DNA from: Anoplopoma fimbria
Taxonomy: Eukaryota; Chordata; Actinopteri; Perciformes; Anoplopomatidae
DNA length: 64,000 nt
NCBI RefSeq assembly: GCF_027596085.1
Contig: NC_072472.1
Span: 21,154,552-21,218,551 of the forward strand
Direction: 5' to 3'
This document shows, in pieces, positions 60,985 through 64,000 of this stretch. Made by a program: the position numbers and the translations under genes. A model generated the notes under the pieces. It saw nothing but the letters and a program-made list of their open reading frames with translations. It was not told the DNA's origin and searched no databases. Position 1 is the stretch's first letter. Every line of letters starts with the position of its first letter.

Positions 60985-61780
60985 GTTAAGGCAACCAATG
61001 CAACAGTGCATCAAAACAGGACAATTAAATGTGGACTCTTAAATATTAGATCTCTGTCATCTAAGGGTGTACTTGTAAATGATTTAATATCAGATAATCA
61101 TATTGATTTATTTTGTCTTACTGAAACCTGGCTGTGTCATGAAGAGTACGTTAGCCTTAATGAATCAACTCCTCCAAGTTATATTAATACTCATATTCCT
61201 CGAGGCACAGGCCGAGGAGGTGGAGTAGCAGCTATCTTTGACTGATTAATAAACCCTAAACCTAAATTAAATTACAACTCATTTGAAAGCCTTGTTCTTA
61301 GTCTTTCAAACCCGAGCGGGAAAGCATTAAAGTCAATTTTATTTGTTATAGTGTACCGTGCACCAGGTGCGTATTCTGAATTCTCAGAGTTTTTATCAAG
61401 TTTAGTCCTCAAAACAGATAGAGTTATTATTGTAGGGGATTTTAATATTCATGTGGATGTGTATAATGATAGCCTTAGTACTGCGTTTAGTTCATTATTA
61501 GATTCTATTGGCTTCTGTCAGTGTGTACATAAACCCACTCACTGTTTTAACCATACCCTCGACCTTGTTCTGGTATATGGTATTGAGATAGAAAATGTAA
61601 TTGTCTCTCAACAGAACTCTCTTTTATTATCCATTATCTAATAACCTTTGAATTTGTTCTACCAGAGTGTACGCCATTAGGCAAAAGTTTCTACACTAGA
61701 TGTCTATCTGATAATGCTGTAGCTAAATTTAAAGAAGCGATTTCTTCAGGGTTTTATTCAGTAAAACTACAAGGGTCCCA
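60985..61780 (+). pseudogene. LINE apurinic endonuclease domain relic
   Basis: Frame segments read [43 protein letters not shown], a stop, then NPKPKLNYNSFESLVLSLS, FVIVYRAPGAYSEF, VIIVGDFNIHVD and HKPTHCFNHTLDLVL. A shifted tail reads ITFEF and KSFYTRCLSDNAVAKFKEAI. These match the exonuclease-endonuclease-phosphatase domain of a non-LTR retrotransposon: N of LNIR, E of TETWL, Y of YRAPG and the GDFNIH motif are visible. A stop near 61243 and later frame changes inactivate it. No reverse transcriptase follows; similarity ends near 61770. Confidence 0.9.
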
Positions 61781-62292
<512 letters not shown>

Positions 62293-62798
62293 CATTATTT
62301 TCCTGGGTTTAAAAACTTGCATATACTAATTTTGGTGGTAAAAGGGTTTATATGAATGGGGAGGAGGGCGTCACTAGAATGAGCAGTAAATCTAGACCAA
62401 CCCATAAAGGTTAAATAAACTGAACACAATGCACATATATAGATACGATTTTTGCACATTTCGGTGTCTGTTTGCTTAATAATTATTATCATATTTCTCT
62501 CACATTTTTATGTCAGACTGTTGTGGACATGTGTTGGTGTGTATGCATGTGTACTGCAGGGGGCTGCAGTGACATGGAGGCAGACTGGGCCCTGCTCAGG
62601 CTCTAACCCATGGCTCTCATTTGCAGCCTTTAATAGTCGTCTATATTATACTCTAATCTGCCTGATCCCAATTTAATGCCGCTCCCTCAGCCAGACGTGG
62701 CAGGAATACTAAACAGGAGGGTCACATGCTTATTGGAGAGCCTCTGCCTAGTCTGTTTAATGTCTGCTGGGGGAGAAGAATCCAGGTGGGGGAGGAGA

Positions 62799-62814
62799 GG
62801 GGGGGGGGGGGGGG
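62799..62814 (+). repeat. G16 homopolymer in a G-rich strip
   Basis: A run of 16 G preceded by further G tracts from 62769. Length in the assembly is probably unreliable. Confidence 0.85.
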
Positions 62815-63735
62815 ACTATAAGTGAGAGCAAACGGGGTGACTCTCAGCGCTGGAGACGGTGTCTTAACTAGTTATTTACCCTTACATTTCGTCTCTGTGT
62901 TATTTTTATGTTATCACAGAGAGAGGTTAATTCTGCCAATGCAGTGAGATCATTTAACCTTCTCTGTTTTTCTATGACCGTTAATATCTACAAACAAGGA
63001 CGACTAAGACGTGTCAGCCAGATAGAGTCAACAAAATGACACTTTGTTTGGGTCTTAAGTCGCTTTAGTGACGTAGAAGCACCTGCAATAACTAATCACA
63101 GATATCTGCTGTCAAGGAGATGTGGCACTGCAGGGCCTAAGGACCCAGGGGCATTGTGGGTAGAGCTGCAGAGTACACAACACTGTTATTGGCTGGTGAA
63201 CATATAGACTACTGTCTGTGCATAATGTAAAAAAAAACACCAATAGCCAAGCTGATAACAAAGCAAATACAGCAATTAAAGGTGACAATCTGTATGAAAG
63301 CAGAATGTCTTACATGTCAAAGAAAAAAAGTCTGTGTGGTAAAGATGTTTAGTTTTTGTCACAGATGAATAAATGCACACAATAATGTTCAAATGGTTGC
63401 AAAGATAAAAGGTATACGGTCAGATATTATTATGCTACTGATTTCTGTCTTAGAACAAAACAGTTTTCTCGTTAAGATTTTCTTGGTTTAGCAAGATCCT
63501 TTTCATGTTATAACAAAAATATCTGTCATGATAATATGACATATTTTTCTCATTATTATAATGTGTCCATAAGTCCAGAGCATAAGAGAAAGGTCTACTC
63601 CACACATTATCATTCTGCTATTGGGGATTACTTCCTCACTGTTGTACGCCTCCGCCAATCAGTATTGTAACTTCCATATCTGTACAAAATGTAATAACTT
63701 TATAATTTTATCCTATTAGATATGTGTGTGAAATT
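62815..63735. other. Non-coding, nothing recognised
   Basis: AT-rich DNA, presumably pknox2 intron or 5' flank. No exon or element identified. Confidence 0.4.
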
Positions 63736-64000
63736 GTCATAATAAGCGCATGAATTATTGTGTTATGGCCAAAAGTGTGTTTTGTGAGGTCTAAGTGACC
63801 TTTGACCTTGACTACCAAAAACCAATCACTTCATCATTGGGTTCAAATGGACTTTTGTGCCAAAGTTAAAGGATTTTCCTCCAGGCGTTCCTGAGATGTG
63901 ACGTTCATGAGAACTGAGCGTACGGACCAACAGCCCGAAGACATAATTCCTCCGTGTACATTATACCGTCGTTGGGATGGAGGCATAAAAATGCTCTGAC
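63736..64000 (+). repeat. Common fish interspersed repeat, cut by window edge
   Basis: GTTATGGCCAAAAGTGTGTT, TTTGTGAGGTC, GTGACCTTTGACCTTGAC, GGCGTTCCTGAGATGTGACG and the terminal GGAGGCATAAAAATG are the wording of a very widespread anonymous teleost repeat. It probably continues beyond the right edge. Confidence 0.6.

Overview
This window looks like teleost fish genomic DNA, probably a percomorph. Two multi-exon vertebrate genes can be read, both on the minus strand with canonical GT/AG introns. The rest is AT-rich non-coding DNA with GT/CA microsatellites and fish-type mobile elements: tRNA-derived SINE, L2-like and other LINEs, Gypsy-type LTRs, Tc1/mariner, hAT and several unclassified repeat families. 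Two runs of exactly 100 N (43851-43950 and 46401-46500) are scaffold gaps. The species is inferred from element types and protein similarity; I ran no search.

Genes. panx3 (pannexin 3, large-pore channel) is complete at 29834-35180 in four coding exons, about 461 residues. pknox2 (PREP2, a TALE homeodomain transcription factor) occupies 40974-58218 with eight coding exons. Its first coding exon or exons (residues before the HPLF block) are not visible and should lie beyond the right edge. Exon phases agree throughout pknox2 except in the exon at 54124-54258, which is one base short in a G run.

Layout. 1-29.8 kb: gene desert downstream of panx3, with an inverted-repeat element (4.3-5.5 kb), a SINE (8.8 kb), a 5'-truncated LINE with target duplication (12.2-12.9 kb), a minisatellite (17.5 kb), a duplicated block (18.3-21.6 kb), a LINE tail (22.9 kb) and a solo LTR (26.6-27.1 kb). 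29.8-35.2 kb: panx3. 35.2-40.9 kb: intergenic spacer with a long GT tract and repeats. 41.0-58.2 kb: pknox2, whose introns hold an LTR remnant, a Tc1 transposon, a hAT fragment beside a homeodomain exon, LINE fragments and other repeats. 58.2-64 kb: 5' intron or flank of pknox2 with a LINE endonuclease fragment, a long TA tract and a common fish repeat at the right edge.

The two genes have no evident direct functional link; they are neighbours in the same orientation. I found no novel multi-gene system. The most useful oddity is that six reading-frame breaks (one in pknox2, four in the Tc1 transposase, one in the hAT fragment) can each be explained by one missing base in a homopolymer. This points to consensus undercalling rather than biological decay, at least in the host gene.
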